This document shows, one piece after another, positions 9,444 to 19,987 of a DNA stretch of 64,000 nt. Both the position numbers and the translations under genes were made by a program. The notes beneath the pieces are model-generated. The model saw only the letters and a program-made list of their open reading frames with translations, was not told the origin of the DNA and made no database searches. Source of the DNA: Cysteiniphilum litorale (GTDB taxonomy: Bacteria; Pseudomonadota; Gammaproteobacteria; Francisellales; Francisellaceae); NCBI RefSeq assembly GCF_003428165.1, contig NZ_QLIQ01000007.1, positions 1 to 64,000 of the forward strand. Direction: 5' to 3'. Position 1 is the stretch's first letter, and each line of letters begins with the position of its first letter.

Positions 9444-12260
9444 TTAATGCAACGCCGCTAATTTTTCAAATTGTTCGATCAATTTGCTTTGCGTTGTTTG
9501 ATATTCAGTAAGCTTTGCCTTTTCCTTAGCTACGACATCCTCTGGCGCATTGGCAACAAACTTTTGATTGCCAAGCTTTGCCATTAAACGCGCGATTTCC
9601 TTGTCGAGTTTTTCTTGTTCTTTCTTCAAGCGCGCCTGTTCTGCTGAGACATCTATGAGTCCTGCTAATGGAATATGTAACTCCAGTGTGTCAACAAGAC
9701 TTGTTGCCGACATTGGCACATCATCACTCACAGTAATATTTTCGATTTTTGCCATTGATTGAATAAGCGCTTTGGTCGCTTCAAGCTTATCTAATTCATC
9801 TGTTGATGCATTTTTAATAAAAAGCGGAATACTCAAGCTTGGCTTAATATTCATCTCAGCACGCACGGTGCGAATAGCAACGATAACACGTTTAAGCCAT
9901 TCTATCTCATGAGTTGCTCTTTCATTGACAAGTGCCTCATCAAATAGCGGGAAGCTACTGACCATAATCGATGTTGCCTCTTCTTGAGTAAAGACTTTAA
10001 CCTGATTAAATATCTCCTCAGTAATAAATGGAATAATCGGATGCGCCAAACGTAAAATCTTATCAAGCACTGTGATTAAAGTGTATTGCGCAGCATGCTT
10101 GCGCGCGGCACTAATTGCTTGATCATTAAGCGTTGCTTTTGCTAGCTCAAGATACCAATCGCAATATTGATTCCAAACAAACTCATAAATCGTTTGTGCT
10201 AATAAATCAAAACGGTAATTTGCGATATGCTTATGCACTTCTGCCACGGTTTTATTAAGCTCCTGCCAAATCCACTCTTCCGCCACACCCATTTCATATT
10301 GGTTATATGTTGGATCATAGCTCTCTAGATTCATCATCACAAAACGTGAAGCGTTCCATAGTTTATTGCAGAAATTACGATAACCTTCCATCCGCGAAAC
10401 ATCAAAACAGATATCGCGCGAAGTGGAGGCAAGTGCGGTAAAGGTAAAACGAAGTGCATCAGTACCATAAGCTTCAATGCCTTCTGGGAAATGTTTACGC
10501 GTTTGTTTCTCAATCTTAGCTTTCATCTGTGGTTGCATCAAACCTTGTGTTCTTTTAACAACCAAGTCCTCCAAAGAAATACCATCGATCAAATCCACAG
10601 GATCAAGTACATTGCCTTTTGATTTAGACATCTTTTGCCCTTCAGCATCACGAATAAGTCCTGTGATATAAATATCTTTAAAAGGGATCTCATCCATAAA
10701 ATAAAGTCCAAACCTCACCATTCTCGCCACCCAGAAAAAGATAATATCAAAGCCTGTCACTAAGACACTTGTTGGGTAATATTTCTTAAGCTCAGCGGTA
10801 TTATTTGGCCAGCCTAGCGTTGAAAACGGCCACAATGCTGATGAGAACCACGTATCAAAGACATCATCATCTTGATGCAATCTAAGCTCTGACGATAAGC
10901 CATATTTACTGCGAATATCCGCTTCCGATTCACCAACATAGACACTGCCATGTTCATCGTACCAAGCAGGAATTCTATGTCCCCACCATAGCTGACGAGA
11001 AATACACCAATCTTGCAAATCACGCATCCATGAGTAATAAGTATTTTTCCAGTTATCAGGTACAAAGCGAATATCACCATTTTCAACCGCCTCTAAAGCA
11101 GGTTTACCTAACTCACTGGCTTTAACAAACCATTGTTTAGTCAAATACGGCTCAAGGATAACACCTGTGCGATCACCGCGTGGCACTTTCAACGTGTGCG
11201 GTTCAACCTTGACTAACAAACCTTCTGCTTCCATATCAGCAACAATTTGTTTACGCGCATCAAAGCGATCTAAACCACGATAGGCTTTTGGTGCATTATC
11301 ATTGATCTTACCTTCTGCTGTTAGGATATTAATCATTGGCAATTGATGACGTTTACCGATCTCGTTATCATTAAAATCATGTGCTGGAGTGATCTTCACA
11401 CAACCCGTACCAAAAGCAATATCGACATAATCATCTGCGATAACAGGAATTTCACGCTCAGTTAATGGCAATTTAATCATCTTGCCAATCAAATGCTGAT
11501 AGCGCTCATCATTTGGGTTCACTGCCACAGCAACATCTCCTAACATCGTCTCAGGACGCGTGGTCGCGATCTCGATGTTGCCACCATCGGCTAATGGGTA
11601 AGCAAAGTGCCATAATGAACCTTTTTCTTCTTCTTGAACAACCTCGAGATCAGAGACTGCTGTTAAAAGCACTGGATCCCAATTGACCAAACGCTCACCA
11701 CGATAAATCAAACCATCTTCATAAAGCTTAATAAAGCACGTTTGCACCGCTTGTGACAAACCTTCATCCATCGTAAAGCGCTCACGTGACCAATCAGCAG
11801 AGGCTCCTAAACGACGCATTTGTTTAGCGATTGAACCACCGGAGTATTCTTTCCACTGCCAGATTTTTTCAATAAACTTCTCACGCCCTAGATCATGACG
11901 CGTCAATCCTTCGGCATTTAAATTGCGCTCAACCACCATTTGTGTTGCGATACCCGCGTGATCGGTGCCCGGTTGCCATAAAGTATCATCACCCATCATG
12001 CGATGATAGCGTGTCAACAAATCCATCAAAGTCTGCTGAAAACCATGCCCCATATGTAGCGTTCCTGTGACATTAGGGGGGGGGAGCATAATCGTATAAG
12101 GTGCACCATTGGTTTGCCCACATTTGAATAAACCTTTTTTCTCCCATTTGTCATAACATTGCTGCTCTAACGCTTTAGGATCATAGTTTTTTTGCATTTC
12201 TTGTTGTTCTTTTTTCTCTTGCATTTCTTGCGTTTTTTGCACTTCTTGCATTTGCGACAT
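9444..12260 (-). CDS. valS: Valyl-tRNA synthetase
   Basis: Class Ia synthetase charging tRNA-Val, with an editing domain against threonine. 938 residues; [13 protein letters not shown] (61-73) is the HIGH signature and KMSKSKGN (about 543-550) the KMSKS loop; the C-terminal coiled coil (about 875-935, [19 protein letters not shown]) is characteristic of ValRS. The first 25 residues form a Gln/Glu/Lys/Met-rich extension before [18 protein letters not shown], where the conserved protein begins. The codons for the Pro run in PPPNV contain nine consecutive C (G9 at 12076-12084 on the plus strand), unusual in this AT-rich genome. The ATG at 12260 has AGGG nine bases upstream. Confidence 0.98.
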   Translation of the reverse strand: MSQMQEVQKTQEMQEKKEQQEMQKNYDPKALEQQCYDKWEKKGLFKCGQTNGAPYTIMLPPPNVTGTLHMGHGFQQTLMDLLTRYHRMMGDDTLWQPGTDHAGIATQMVVERNLNAEGLTRHDLGREKFIEKIWQWKEYSGGSIAKQMRRLGASADWSRERFTMDEGLSQAVQTCFIKLYEDGLIYRGERLVNWDPVLLTAVSDLEVVQEEEKGSLWHFAYPLADGGNIEIATTRPETMLGDVAVAVNPNDERYQHLIGKMIKLPLTEREIPVIADDYVDIAFGTGCVKITPAHDFNDNEIGKRHQLPMINILTAEGKINDNAPKAYRGLDRFDARKQIVADMEAEGLLVKVEPHTLKVPRGDRTGVILEPYLTKQWFVKASELGKPALEAVENGDIRFVPDNWKNTYYSWMRDLQDWCISRQLWWGHRIPAWYDEHGSVYVGESEADIRSKYGLSSELRLHQDDDVFDTWFSSALWPFSTLGWPNNTAELKKYYPTSVLVTGFDIIFFWVARMVRFGLYFMDEIPFKDIYITGLIRDAEGQKMSKSKGNVLDPVDLIDGISLEDLVVKRTQGLMQPQMKAKIEKQTRKHFPEGIEAYGTDALRFTFTALASTSRDICFDVSRMEGYRNFCNKLWNASRFVMMNLESYDPTYNQYEMGVAEEWIWQELNKTVAEVHKHIANYRFDLLAQTIYEFVWNQYCDWYLELAKATLNDQAISAARKHAAQYTLITVLDKILRLAHPIIPFITEEIFNQVKVFTQEEATSIMVSSFPLFDEALVNERATHEIEWLKRVIVAIRTVRAEMNIKPSLSIPLFIKNASTDELDKLEATKALIQSMAKIENITVSDDVPMSATSLVDTLELHIPLAGLIDVSAEQARLKKEQEKLDKEIARLMAKLGNQKFVANAPEDVVAKEKAKLTEYQTTQSKLIEQFEKLAALH

Positions 12261-12282
12261 TACTTAAACCCTATTATTTGTT

Positions 12283-12314
12283 ATACCCATCACAGACCAT
12301 TTTGCGATGGGTAT
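12283..12314. repeat. Short hairpin resembling a fused pair of M1 element ends
   Basis: ATACCCATC (12283-12291) and GATGGGTAT (12306-12314) make a 9-bp stem just upstream of valS. The right arm read in reverse, ATACCCATCGCAAAATGGT, matches the M1 terminal repeat ATACCCATCGTAAATCATT at 15 of 19 positions. This may be an internally deleted M1 copy; by itself it could also be an ordinary hairpin in the valS leader. Confidence 0.4.
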
Positions 12315-12621
12315 TAATATTAAAAATCAAAATTTTAGAGCCGCATTTTAGCACAACGCACCAAGATTGGTTCACACAATTTTGGTTAAAAAAACGAATA
12401 AAAGCATACAAGACCTTTCTTTAATATTTCTGTAACAATTGCGGCTTACTCTCCCTTTTATAATTTATTTGCTTTTAATCGCAAGATGATATGGAAATTG
12501 AACATGCAGCTAGGTGATATAGATATAAAGATAAATAATCTCTATTTCCCAATCGCAACTGTTTTATTAGCATCAAGCGCAATGGTTATGTGCTTTAACA
12601 ATGGCTTTTTGATAACAATGG
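12315..12621. other. Intergenic DNA between valS and the acid phosphatase gene
   Basis: AT-rich, with no supported gene. A TATAAT at 12459-12464 is a possible -10 box for plus-strand transcription, but no matching -35 box is seen. An 80-codon frame starting at 12486 runs through the REP pair at 12622-12681 and its translation there is only the repeat, so I do not count it as a gene. Confidence 0.5.
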
Positions 12622-12681
12622 ATATTCGGGTCAAGCCCGAATATGACGATCCGTGGTCATTCTCGGACTTGATCCGAGAAT
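12622..12681. repeat. REP-like pair of hairpins in opposite orientation
   Basis: ATATTCGGG-TCAAG-CCCGAATAT (12622-12644) and ATTCTCGGA-CTTGA-TCCGAGAAT (12659-12681) are two perfect 9-bp stems separated by 14 bases. Their loops, TCAAG and CTTGA, are exact reverse complements, as expected if the same REP unit is present twice in inverted orientation. REP units of this TTC-CGG-TCAAG-CCG-GAA form are common between genes in many proteobacteria. Confidence 0.75.
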
Positions 12682-12768
12682 CCAAAAAACACCTTAAAGT
12701 ACTAGATAAGCACTTACAGAACGTTTGAAAATCATTTTACAACCCAACAATGCTTAAGGATCAATAGC

Positions 12769-13764
12769 ATGAAACCATTTAGACAATACAGAAAACTCTT
12801 AGCTGCTGCATTATTTGCCATGACGTGCCAGAGTGCTTTAGCACAAGCACCTAAGATAAAACCTGCAACGGTTGATTCATTGAGGCTGTATAGTGAAGTC
12901 ACTTCACTGACGATGGCATTTAACGCTAAATATGGCAAACCCTTTAGCTTACCAACCAATGCTAAAGCCGCGATAGATCAAATAGATGACAATTCTGACA
13001 CTAAGCGCTATATGGGTACTAAAGACTATAATGATTTTGCCAAAGACTCGCAATTTGCCAAGGATGCCAATGCAATGATGAGTGATTTAACCAATCTTAT
13101 TGCCAACTTTAAAAAGATTGGCTTTATCCATGCAATTGAAGCTGAAGGTAAAGCACCAGCGATTATGTTTGATATTGATAACACCATTGAATTAACCTCA
13201 TTTGATGATGATTACTTCACAAAATCAGGCATTAATGATCCAGCTACTGCCGAGTTTATTGAGCAAAACTGTTTCAAAGATGGCATTGCCTGCTACTTTA
13301 TCACTGCGAGATCTTGTAATCACAATGAATCATCCGCCACCAGAAGCTGGCTTAAAAAACATTTGCATTTATCAGATAAAACACTTGATCAATATGTCTT
13401 TTTATCAGGATCAGTGCCTGCTAATGCCTGTACAAATAACGCCAATGAGCGTGTTGCTTACAAGGATGTTTTGCGTCGCGCATTGAGTGACCAGCGTCAC
13501 GTCTATTGGCTTATGTCAGTAGGGGATCAAATGACTGATTGGTTTGGCAAAGATACTGGCTTGAAGGTTTGGTATCCTAATGCGATGTTTGACAGCTCCA
13601 TCGTTGAAAACAATCACAATAATGCTAGCGCCAAATTGCACCTGCAAAGTGTAACTGCACCAAATAATCAGTGTTACGACAAATTAAAGAAAAATGTTTT
13701 AGCACAAAGCACACTTCAATATTGTGTTGCTTTTAAAAATGATCACTTTGTTAAAAGTGCTTAA
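12769..13764 (+). CDS. Secreted HAD-family acid phosphatase (PF03767-type)
   Basis: 331 residues with a signal peptide ending near QSALAQA (21-27), so it is expected in the periplasm or outside. Motif I is MFDIDNTIELTS (nucleophile Asp135, Asp137), motif II YFITARS, and motif IV SVGDQMTDW, the layout of HAD-like secreted acid phosphatases that hydrolyse phosphomonoesters. Cys residues around CFKDGIACYF, CNHNES and NACTNN could form disulfides, consistent with export. The start ATG has AAGGA eleven bases upstream. It converges on the POT transporter with a 12-base gap. Confidence 0.85.
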   Translation: MKPFRQYRKLLAAALFAMTCQSALAQAPKIKPATVDSLRLYSEVTSLTMAFNAKYGKPFSLPTNAKAAIDQIDDNSDTKRYMGTKDYNDFAKDSQFAKDANAMMSDLTNLIANFKKIGFIHAIEAEGKAPAIMFDIDNTIELTSFDDDYFTKSGINDPATAEFIEQNCFKDGIACYFITARSCNHNESSATRSWLKKHLHLSDKTLDQYVFLSGSVPANACTNNANERVAYKDVLRRALSDQRHVYWLMSVGDQMTDWFGKDTGLKVWYPNAMFDSSIVENNHNNASAKLHLQSVTAPNNQCYDKLKKNVLAQSTLQYCVAFKNDHFVKSA

Positions 13765-13776
13765 TATCATAATTTC

Positions 13777-15105
13777 CTACGCTGATTTTTTATCTTTTTT
13801 ACTCCAAATATAAGTTCCAACCGCAATAATAACTGCCACCACGATCGCTACACTGCTAATCAAAGCGGCTACTGTTTGGGTACTATAATCAACCGTCATT
13901 GAAGCAATATAACCGCCTGCCACATTCCACACTGCCAGCATTAAGAAAAATATACCTGTGCCAATACCTACTTTTGACTTTGGCATATATCTTGCTACAA
14001 CACCAAGCCCAATCGCGCTGACAAGAAGCTCTCCAATAGCATTCACAATATAAGTTAGCACCAAACCTGTGCCGCCATTCCAATTAGAGATAATGCCACA
14101 TGATAATGCTATTAATAATGTACCAATTGCCATTTTATAAAAATCATGTATCGCAAAACGCTTATATACACCCAAAAATATTGAGCCGAAAACCACTATT
14201 GTCAACGGGTTTAGCACGAGCATGAGTTGCCCTAACACCTCACCTACATTTGCTTTTGCTTCACTTAAAAAGCTCGTATATAACTGAACATAAACGATGT
14301 TAAATGGCGCAATAATAAACATCAAGGCAATAACTGCCCAAACGCTTGGTATTTTTAATGCAAGTTTAAACAAATAAAGCATCGCAATAACCGCAACCAC
14401 TATCGTGATTATTGTAAGCAATGTTTTAAATGACAGAATCATTGAGACGATAATACTAAGTACAGGAATGATGACTGCAATATACTTCATTTGGTTTTTA
14501 TCAAATTTCTTGGCACCTCCCGCTGTAGAAACATCCTTTAATGTATGTCGCATTAAATAAAAAGTTAGAATCACCAAAAAGCTTGAGATGGTGCTAATCC
14601 AAAAAAGCGATACATAGTCAATAAATGCAAAAGCAACGAGCATTAATGTAAGTTTAGCTATCACAGAACCTATATTTATCGACATATAAAGCGCTGTAAA
14701 ATTCTTCGATTCTTCACCTAATTTAGTTACTTGTGCCAATAATGCTGAGGGCGCTGCTTTAAAAAGACCTATGCCTACAGCTATGACTGATAACGCAAAA
14801 ATTGCCATACTCAAATGCGTTGATAATGCCAAAATTAAAAAACCTACTCCTTTTGTAAATAGACCAATATACACCATTCGCTTAGCGCCAAAACTGTCTG
14901 CCAAATAGCCTCCTAGCACCATGATGGCATATGTCATACCACTTGTGCCAGCATAAAGCAGATAGGCATATTTATTGTCCACACCAAATACAGCCATTAG
15001 ATAAGCTACTAAAATCCCTGATAATGCTGACCATGAAAATCGTTCAATCACCTCAACTTGATATAAATTCCAACGACCAAATCTCGTTAAATCTTTACTA
15101 TGCAT
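13777..15105 (-). CDS. POT/PTR-family proton-dependent peptide transporter (MFS)
   Basis: 442-residue membrane protein, about 12 segments. The N-terminus holds the POT signature ExxER as E18-V-I-E21-R22, which couples proton movement to di/tripeptide uptake in this family, followed by GILVAYL and a GGYLADSFGAKR loop 2-3 motif of the MFS type. It is shorter than the usual ~490-500 residues, so the two extra helices of bacterial POT proteins are probably absent. Substrate is inferred as peptides but amino-acid or related cargo is possible. ATG 15105 is preceded by GAGGGAAAGAG. Confidence 0.75.
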   Translation of the reverse strand: MHSKDLTRFGRWNLYQVEVIERFSWSALSGILVAYLMAVFGVDNKYAYLLYAGTSGMTYAIMVLGGYLADSFGAKRMVYIGLFTKGVGFLILALSTHLSMAIFALSVIAVGIGLFKAAPSALLAQVTKLGEESKNFTALYMSINIGSVIAKLTLMLVAFAFIDYVSLFWISTISSFLVILTFYLMRHTLKDVSTAGGAKKFDKNQMKYIAVIIPVLSIIVSMILSFKTLLTIITIVVAVIAMLYLFKLALKIPSVWAVIALMFIIAPFNIVYVQLYTSFLSEAKANVGEVLGQLMLVLNPLTIVVFGSIFLGVYKRFAIHDFYKMAIGTLLIALSCGIISNWNGGTGLVLTYIVNAIGELLVSAIGLGVVARYMPKSKVGIGTGIFFLMLAVWNVAGGYIASMTVDYSTQTVAALISSVAIVVAVIIAVGTYIWSKKDKKSA

Positions 15106-15180
15106 ACTCTTTCCCTCTTTTATTTATCATTAGTTATACCACTGACAAGACATCCTGTATTTTAGTGTAGTGTTTCCAAG

Positions 15181-15256
15181 CCCCTTCGATTTTGCTCAGG
15201 GAGCGATAACTCTATTTTAATAAGATGCAAGTCCCTTTAACTGCGCTCAGGGGACG
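15181..15256. repeat. Two CCCTTCGA...GCTCAGGG palindromic units
   Basis: The units CCCCTTCGATTTTGCTCAGG (from 15181) and GTCCCTTTAACTGCGCTCAG (from 15231, continuing GGGACG) are imperfect palindromes of the same family, 25 bases apart. A third copy is at 27351-27380 and a decayed one near 31734-31755. They lie between two convergent-to-tandem membrane protein genes and have no coding potential. Confidence 0.6.
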
Positions 15257-15275
15257 ATGGCAGTATGTATTAGCT

Positions 15276-16751
15276 TTAAACCTTGCGACTTAAGCGCTGA
15301 GCAATTACAACACTCAATATTAAAATCAAAGCGCCTATTCCCCATAAGTAACCATTAGGATAGCCGCCATAACCACCTGAGATGTCGGCGTAGACCTGCT
15401 TGATAAACAGTACACTTAATACAATCGGAATAATATAAGCGGTTAATGCTTTAAACATAACATGCAATATATTATTGGCATTATGATTAGGGAAAAGCTC
15501 GCGCGTGAGCTTATTAATATCATAAAGCCACGCGATCACAAGTGCTTCGGCAACCATCACAACAAGCATTAAATAACCATTGATAAAATGATCAACCACA
15601 TCAAGCAAATACAACCCATTACCCATGGTATAAAACAGATTACAAATAAGCAAAGCCACGCAAATAATAAATAAAATACTGGCACGCTTAAGTTTAATCT
15701 TGCTATCCATCAAAGCTGCCAAGACCGCTTCAAATAAAGATACGATCGAGGTAAATGCCAAAAAGAAAACCGATGCATAAAAGATAAATGAGAAGAATTC
15801 TTGTGCTGCAGGCAGCAACGTCAAAGCATGTGGGATAACGACAAATGCCAAACCAATGCCACCAGAAACCACATCATGAATACTCTTACCATCGACGTGT
15901 GCAACATGCCCAAGTACTGAAAAGACAATCATACTGCAGATAATTGATGCTAACGTATCACCAATCACCACAATCGTACATGTGCGCCCAATTTTGACAT
16001 CCTTGCCCAATAACGCACCATAAGCAAACATAACCCCAGTCGCTAGAGAAATTGAAAAAATCACCTGTGTTGCTGCAGCAAACCAGATTTTGGTTTCTAA
16101 AAGGGATGACCATATTGGCACAAATAACGCGTATAATCCGGTAAGGCTTCCCGATAAAGAAACTGAATTAGCCAGTAAAATAATTAACAATATAAAGGGA
16201 ATCGGGGTGATCCATTTTGCAACAAACGCCAAGCCACTGGTGCCTCTATATAATGAAATATACGTCAATAGCAAAATAGCAATTACACCGAGCACAATTG
16301 CCAACTTAGGCGTGCCAAAGCTATCAATGCCCGCACTTAATCCTAGAAATTGATTAAAGAAATAACTTTCACTGCCTGTTTGCCACGGCATTTTAAATGA
16401 ATCTACGGCAAAATTAAGTACCCATGAGGTAATCACGATGTAGTAAGTCAACACACCAAAGGCAGCAAGGACTGCAAGCCAACCGATGATTTTAAAACGC
16501 TTGGCATGACCAATAAGTGCTAATGATTCAGGTGCGCCTTTTTTTGATACTTTACCCAAGCCTACTTCAAGGATTAATAGCGGCAAGCCAATGCACAGTA
16601 AACAGGTGATATATGCGATAAAAAATGCCGCCCCACCATGCTCATACGCCAAATAAGGAAAGCGCCATAAGTTGCCAAGTCCAGCTGCAGATCCCACCGC
16701 TGCCAAAATAAATATCCAAACGGATGTAAAGTCTTTGCGTGTTTGCCCCAT
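15276..16751 (-). CDS. Sodium-dependent transporter of the neurotransmitter:sodium symporter (SNF) family
   Basis: 491-residue inner-membrane protein with about 12 segments. TM1 carries GSAAGLGNLWRFPYLAY, the LeuT-type unwound helix with the GNxWRFPY motif that binds Na+ and the amino-acid substrate; GGAAFFIAY and PLLILEVGLGK follow as in the family. It probably imports a neutral amino acid with Na+. ATG 16751 is chosen because AGGAGG lies immediately upstream; an upstream in-frame start at 16787 has no such site. A TTGACA promoter candidate lies at 16800-16827. Confidence 0.88.
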   Translation of the reverse strand: MGQTRKDFTSVWIFILAAVGSAAGLGNLWRFPYLAYEHGGAAFFIAYITCLLCIGLPLLILEVGLGKVSKKGAPESLALIGHAKRFKIIGWLAVLAAFGVLTYYIVITSWVLNFAVDSFKMPWQTGSESYFFNQFLGLSAGIDSFGTPKLAIVLGVIAILLLTYISLYRGTSGLAFVAKWITPIPFILLIILLANSVSLSGSLTGLYALFVPIWSSLLETKIWFAAATQVIFSISLATGVMFAYGALLGKDVKIGRTCTIVVIGDTLASIICSMIVFSVLGHVAHVDGKSIHDVVSGGIGLAFVVIPHALTLLPAAQEFFSFIFYASVFFLAFTSIVSLFEAVLAALMDSKIKLKRASILFIICVALLICNLFYTMGNGLYLLDVVDHFINGYLMLVVMVAEALVIAWLYDINKLTRELFPNHNANNILHVMFKALTAYIIPIVLSVLFIKQVYADISGGYGGYPNGYLWGIGALILILSVVIAQRLSRKV

Positions 16752-16799
16752 ATTTCCTCCTGTTTTCAACAAAAGACTATTCAACATAGTCCAAAAAGT

Positions 16800-16827
16800 A
16801 TCTTATTTGCTACTGAATTTATGTCAA
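16800..16827 (-). promoter_or_regulatory. Sigma-70 promoter candidate for the sodium symporter
   Basis: On the minus strand a perfect TTGACA (16827-16822) is followed after 16 bases by TAAGAT (16805-16800, four of six). It would start transcription about 40 bases upstream of the ATG at 16751. Confidence 0.45.
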
Positions 16828-16903
16828 CATACGAAATCATTCACATGGGTTTTGATCTGCAATCCCTTATCAATAAATACATTCCATTGTTTACATATTC
16901 AAA

Positions 16904-19900
16904 TTATCTTTGTAATAATCGCGCCTTATTTGCTTTGAGTATTTTCTTTTTCTTATGATCTAAAGGTGACAAGATCACATAAGCCACAGGCACAATCAAT
17001 AGCGAGAATATTGTACCAAAACAAAGTCCACCGACAATTACCCAACCAATCATATTATTAGCGACATTTCCAGGACCCATCGCCAGTGCTAAAGGAATTG
17101 ATCCCAAAACCATTGCCGAGGTTGTCATCAAAATAGGACGTAAACGCGTAATTGCACCCGTTTTAACAGCATCGATTAAAGAGACACCCTCTTTGAAGTT
17201 TTCATTAGCAAATTGCGTGATCAAAATACCGTGTTTACTAATCAGCCCGACGAGTGTAATCAAACCTATATTCGTAAATAAGTTCAAATCCCCTCCTGTC
17301 ATTAGCATCGTGATCAAAGCACCTACCGTTGATAAAGGAACGGTAAGCAAAATAATAAATGGATCGACAAAGCTCTCAAATTGAGCAGCAAGCACCAGAT
17401 AGATAAAAATCAACGCCAAAGCAAATAAGCCAAACATCGTACCACTCGAGGATATGAATGCTGCCATACGCCCACCAAAATCAACACCAGCGCCATCAAG
17501 CTTTGTTTGATTTGCCAGTTTATTAATTTCGTTATAGACCTCACTCATGCTATAGCCGCTTGAGATATTCGCACTAATTTGCGCTGTGTTAACCCGATTG
17601 TATCTAAAGAGGCTACTTTGTCTAACATCCGGTGTTACCTTGATTAAATTTGACAATGGCACCATTAAACCTGAATCACTTGGCACATAGATCTTACTTA
17701 AACTGCCAAAGCTTGATAAGTCTTTCAGATTCATTTGCACCAAAACTTGATAGCTTTTCTCATCGGTTTTAACGTCAGTAATATGTTTACCACTCATCAA
17801 AATACTAAATGTATCAGCGATATTTTGCGGATCAACGCCAACATTAGCAGCAAGCTCACGTTGAAACTTGACATTATAAACGACATTATCAAACTTCAGA
17901 CCATTGTTAACATTATTAAGTCCTGGGTAATTCATAAGTTTCTTGGTTAGACTATCAGCAGCTTTAACCAAATGATCAATTGGTCCTACATTATGCAAAT
18001 AAATAATCACATCAGAGCCATCCGCATCGGGTCCAAAACTCACAGGGTCTGGGACACTCATACTGACTTTGATGCCAGGAATCTGCTGTGCCTCGGCGAG
18101 TAATTTGTCAATAATTGTCTGAGTTGATACTTTACGTTTATCACCCCATGGTTGCATTGTGACAAAGTTATTTGCATTACCCGAGAATACATATTCGGCA
18201 TTATTCAAAATATAAGGATTATTATCATAAACACGCTGACTTAACATGTTCATATAATAATTGGTATAATCAAGAGCTGCACTTGGCGGAGAAGTAATTG
18301 TCGCCTCAAAATATCCAATATCCTCTTTAGGAATAAATGACTGAGGCACGACTTTAAACAACATAAAACACAAAACACCCAAAGCAACAAGTAATGCTAC
18401 CACCCAATATTTTGCCTTTAATACGAAGTTTAATATTTTGGCATAAGCCGCATTTAATTTATCGAAAATATGCTCTAGCCAAACTTCTATTTTGGTTTCT
18501 TTTTCACGTGATTTTAAAATATAGGCACACATCATCGGTGATAAGGTCAATGCGACAAAGCCTGAGATTAAAACCGATCCCGCTAAGGTAAAAGCAAACT
18601 CTCTAAAAATAGTCGCACTAAAACCTGATAAAAAGCCAATTGGCGCATAGACTGCTGCCAGTGTTAGCGTCATCGCAATCACTGAAAACCCGATTTCAGC
18701 TGAGCCTTGTACGGCTGCATCAAAAGGTTTCTTGCCCATTTCAATGTGCCTGTGAACATTCTCAAGGACAACAATCGCATCATCAACCACCAGGCCAATG
18801 GCAAGAATAATTGCTAAAAGTGTGACAACGTTAATACTAAAGCCACACAGTAGCATAACACCAAAGGCACCGATAACGCACACTGGGATGGTTAAAATCG
18901 GAATTAGCGCAGCACGAATACTACCTAAAAATACAAACACCACCAACATTACCAAAATAATTGCTTCAAGCAAGGTGTCATAACCATCCGCAATGGATTT
19001 CTGTAAAAAGGTTGATTGATCATAAACCACTTTAACTTCCATGCCTTTTGGTAGCTGTTTGGCAACACGCTTAAGCTCTTCTTTGGCAAGGTTTGCTACG
19101 GTAATTGGGTTGGCATTGTCTGTGGGGCGCAGCTGTACACTAATGGCATTTTGCCCATTAATCAACATGGGCGAGTCGCTTAAACTCGCATTACCCAAAT
19201 CCACTTTTGCAATGTCTTTTAAATAAACCGGTGCACTACCACTATCTTTAACGACAAGGTTTTTAAATTGATCTGCTGTAGTCAAATCGGTATCTGAACT
19301 AATGGAGAAATTACGATATTTGCCACGAACACTACCGCCTGAGAAGCTAATATTATTACTATTTAAGGTGCTTTGCACATCCGAAACGGTAATACCAAGC
19401 GCTGCCATTTTTTGTGGATTAAGCCAAATTCGCATCGCGTAATCACTAGCACCATAGACCCAAACAGCCCCCATACCTGGAATGGATTGAAAGATCGGAA
19501 CAATATTCTTTTGCACATAGTCACGTATTTGTGCTGATGTTAGATTTTTATCTAACACGCCCAAGTTAACCACAGGGCGCTCAACGCCCCCTTGAGTCAC
19601 ACTAGGCGCATTAATATCAGCAGGCAGTTTCTGCGAAATAATACTTGAGATATTATCACGCACCTGCCCCATGACATTGGTCATATCAGCATCATCGGCA
19701 AAGGTTAGATTAATCTTACTACTACCATATGAACTCGTTGAGGTCATCTTGACCAAGCCATCGATATTATACAGTGCATCTTCAACCGGTACCGTAACAT
19801 CATTTTTCATCAACGTTGGTGAGGCGCCTGAGTATGAAATCGAGACTTGCGCAATTTTCTGCTGAATCTTAGGGAAATAACGAATCTCAAGATAGCTAAA

Positions 19901-19984
19901 GCCAACGATACCTAAGACGATAATCATCAAACTTAAAACAACCGCAAAAACGGGTCTCTCAATACAAATTTTTGAAAGCTTCAT
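16904..19984 (-). CDS. RND multidrug efflux permease (AcrB/MexB-like, HAE1 family)
   Basis: 1026-residue inner-membrane pump component. It has the N-terminal FIERPVFA-type start (CIERPVFAVVLSLMIIVLG), two large periplasmic loops, and about 12 transmembrane helices. TM4 carries GLVVDDAIVVLENVHRH with the paired Asp residues of the proton relay. The second half repeats the fold (QFESFVDPFIILLTVPLS, GLITLVGLISKHGILI). It exports drugs or other amphiphiles through the periplasm with the adaptor encoded three bases upstream; the outer membrane channel is not in the window, so a TolC-type protein elsewhere is implied. The substrate cannot be told from sequence. Confidence 0.93.
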   Translation of the reverse strand: MKLSKICIERPVFAVVLSLMIIVLGIVGFSYLEIRYFPKIQQKIAQVSISYSGASPTLMKNDVTVPVEDALYNIDGLVKMTSTSSYGSSKINLTFADDADMTNVMGQVRDNISSIISQKLPADINAPSVTQGGVERPVVNLGVLDKNLTSAQIRDYVQKNIVPIFQSIPGMGAVWVYGASDYAMRIWLNPQKMAALGITVSDVQSTLNSNNISFSGGSVRGKYRNFSISSDTDLTTADQFKNLVVKDSGSAPVYLKDIAKVDLGNASLSDSPMLINGQNAISVQLRPTDNANPITVANLAKEELKRVAKQLPKGMEVKVVYDQSTFLQKSIADGYDTLLEAIILVMLVVFVFLGSIRAALIPILTIPVCVIGAFGVMLLCGFSINVVTLLAIILAIGLVVDDAIVVLENVHRHIEMGKKPFDAAVQGSAEIGFSVIAMTLTLAAVYAPIGFLSGFSATIFREFAFTLAGSVLISGFVALTLSPMMCAYILKSREKETKIEVWLEHIFDKLNAAYAKILNFVLKAKYWVVALLVALGVLCFMLFKVVPQSFIPKEDIGYFEATITSPPSAALDYTNYYMNMLSQRVYDNNPYILNNAEYVFSGNANNFVTMQPWGDKRKVSTQTIIDKLLAEAQQIPGIKVSMSVPDPVSFGPDADGSDVIIYLHNVGPIDHLVKAADSLTKKLMNYPGLNNVNNGLKFDNVVYNVKFQRELAANVGVDPQNIADTFSILMSGKHITDVKTDEKSYQVLVQMNLKDLSSFGSLSKIYVPSDSGLMVPLSNLIKVTPDVRQSSLFRYNRVNTAQISANISSGYSMSEVYNEINKLANQTKLDGAGVDFGGRMAAFISSSGTMFGLFALALIFIYLVLAAQFESFVDPFIILLTVPLSTVGALITMLMTGGDLNLFTNIGLITLVGLISKHGILITQFANENFKEGVSLIDAVKTGAITRLRPILMTTSAMVLGSIPLALAMGPGNVANNMIGWVIVGGLCFGTIFSLLIVPVAYVILSPLDHKKKKILKANKARLLQR

Positions 19985-19987
19985 GCG

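Noticed and set aside
12261-12330. T-box regulation of valS
   Set aside because: T-boxes are essentially absent from gammaproteobacteria and no T-box sequence is seen; only the short hairpin is present.
12486-12728. 80-codon plus-strand frame
   Set aside because: Much of it is a translation of the REP pair, it lacks a good ribosome binding site, and its product has no known relatives that I recognise.
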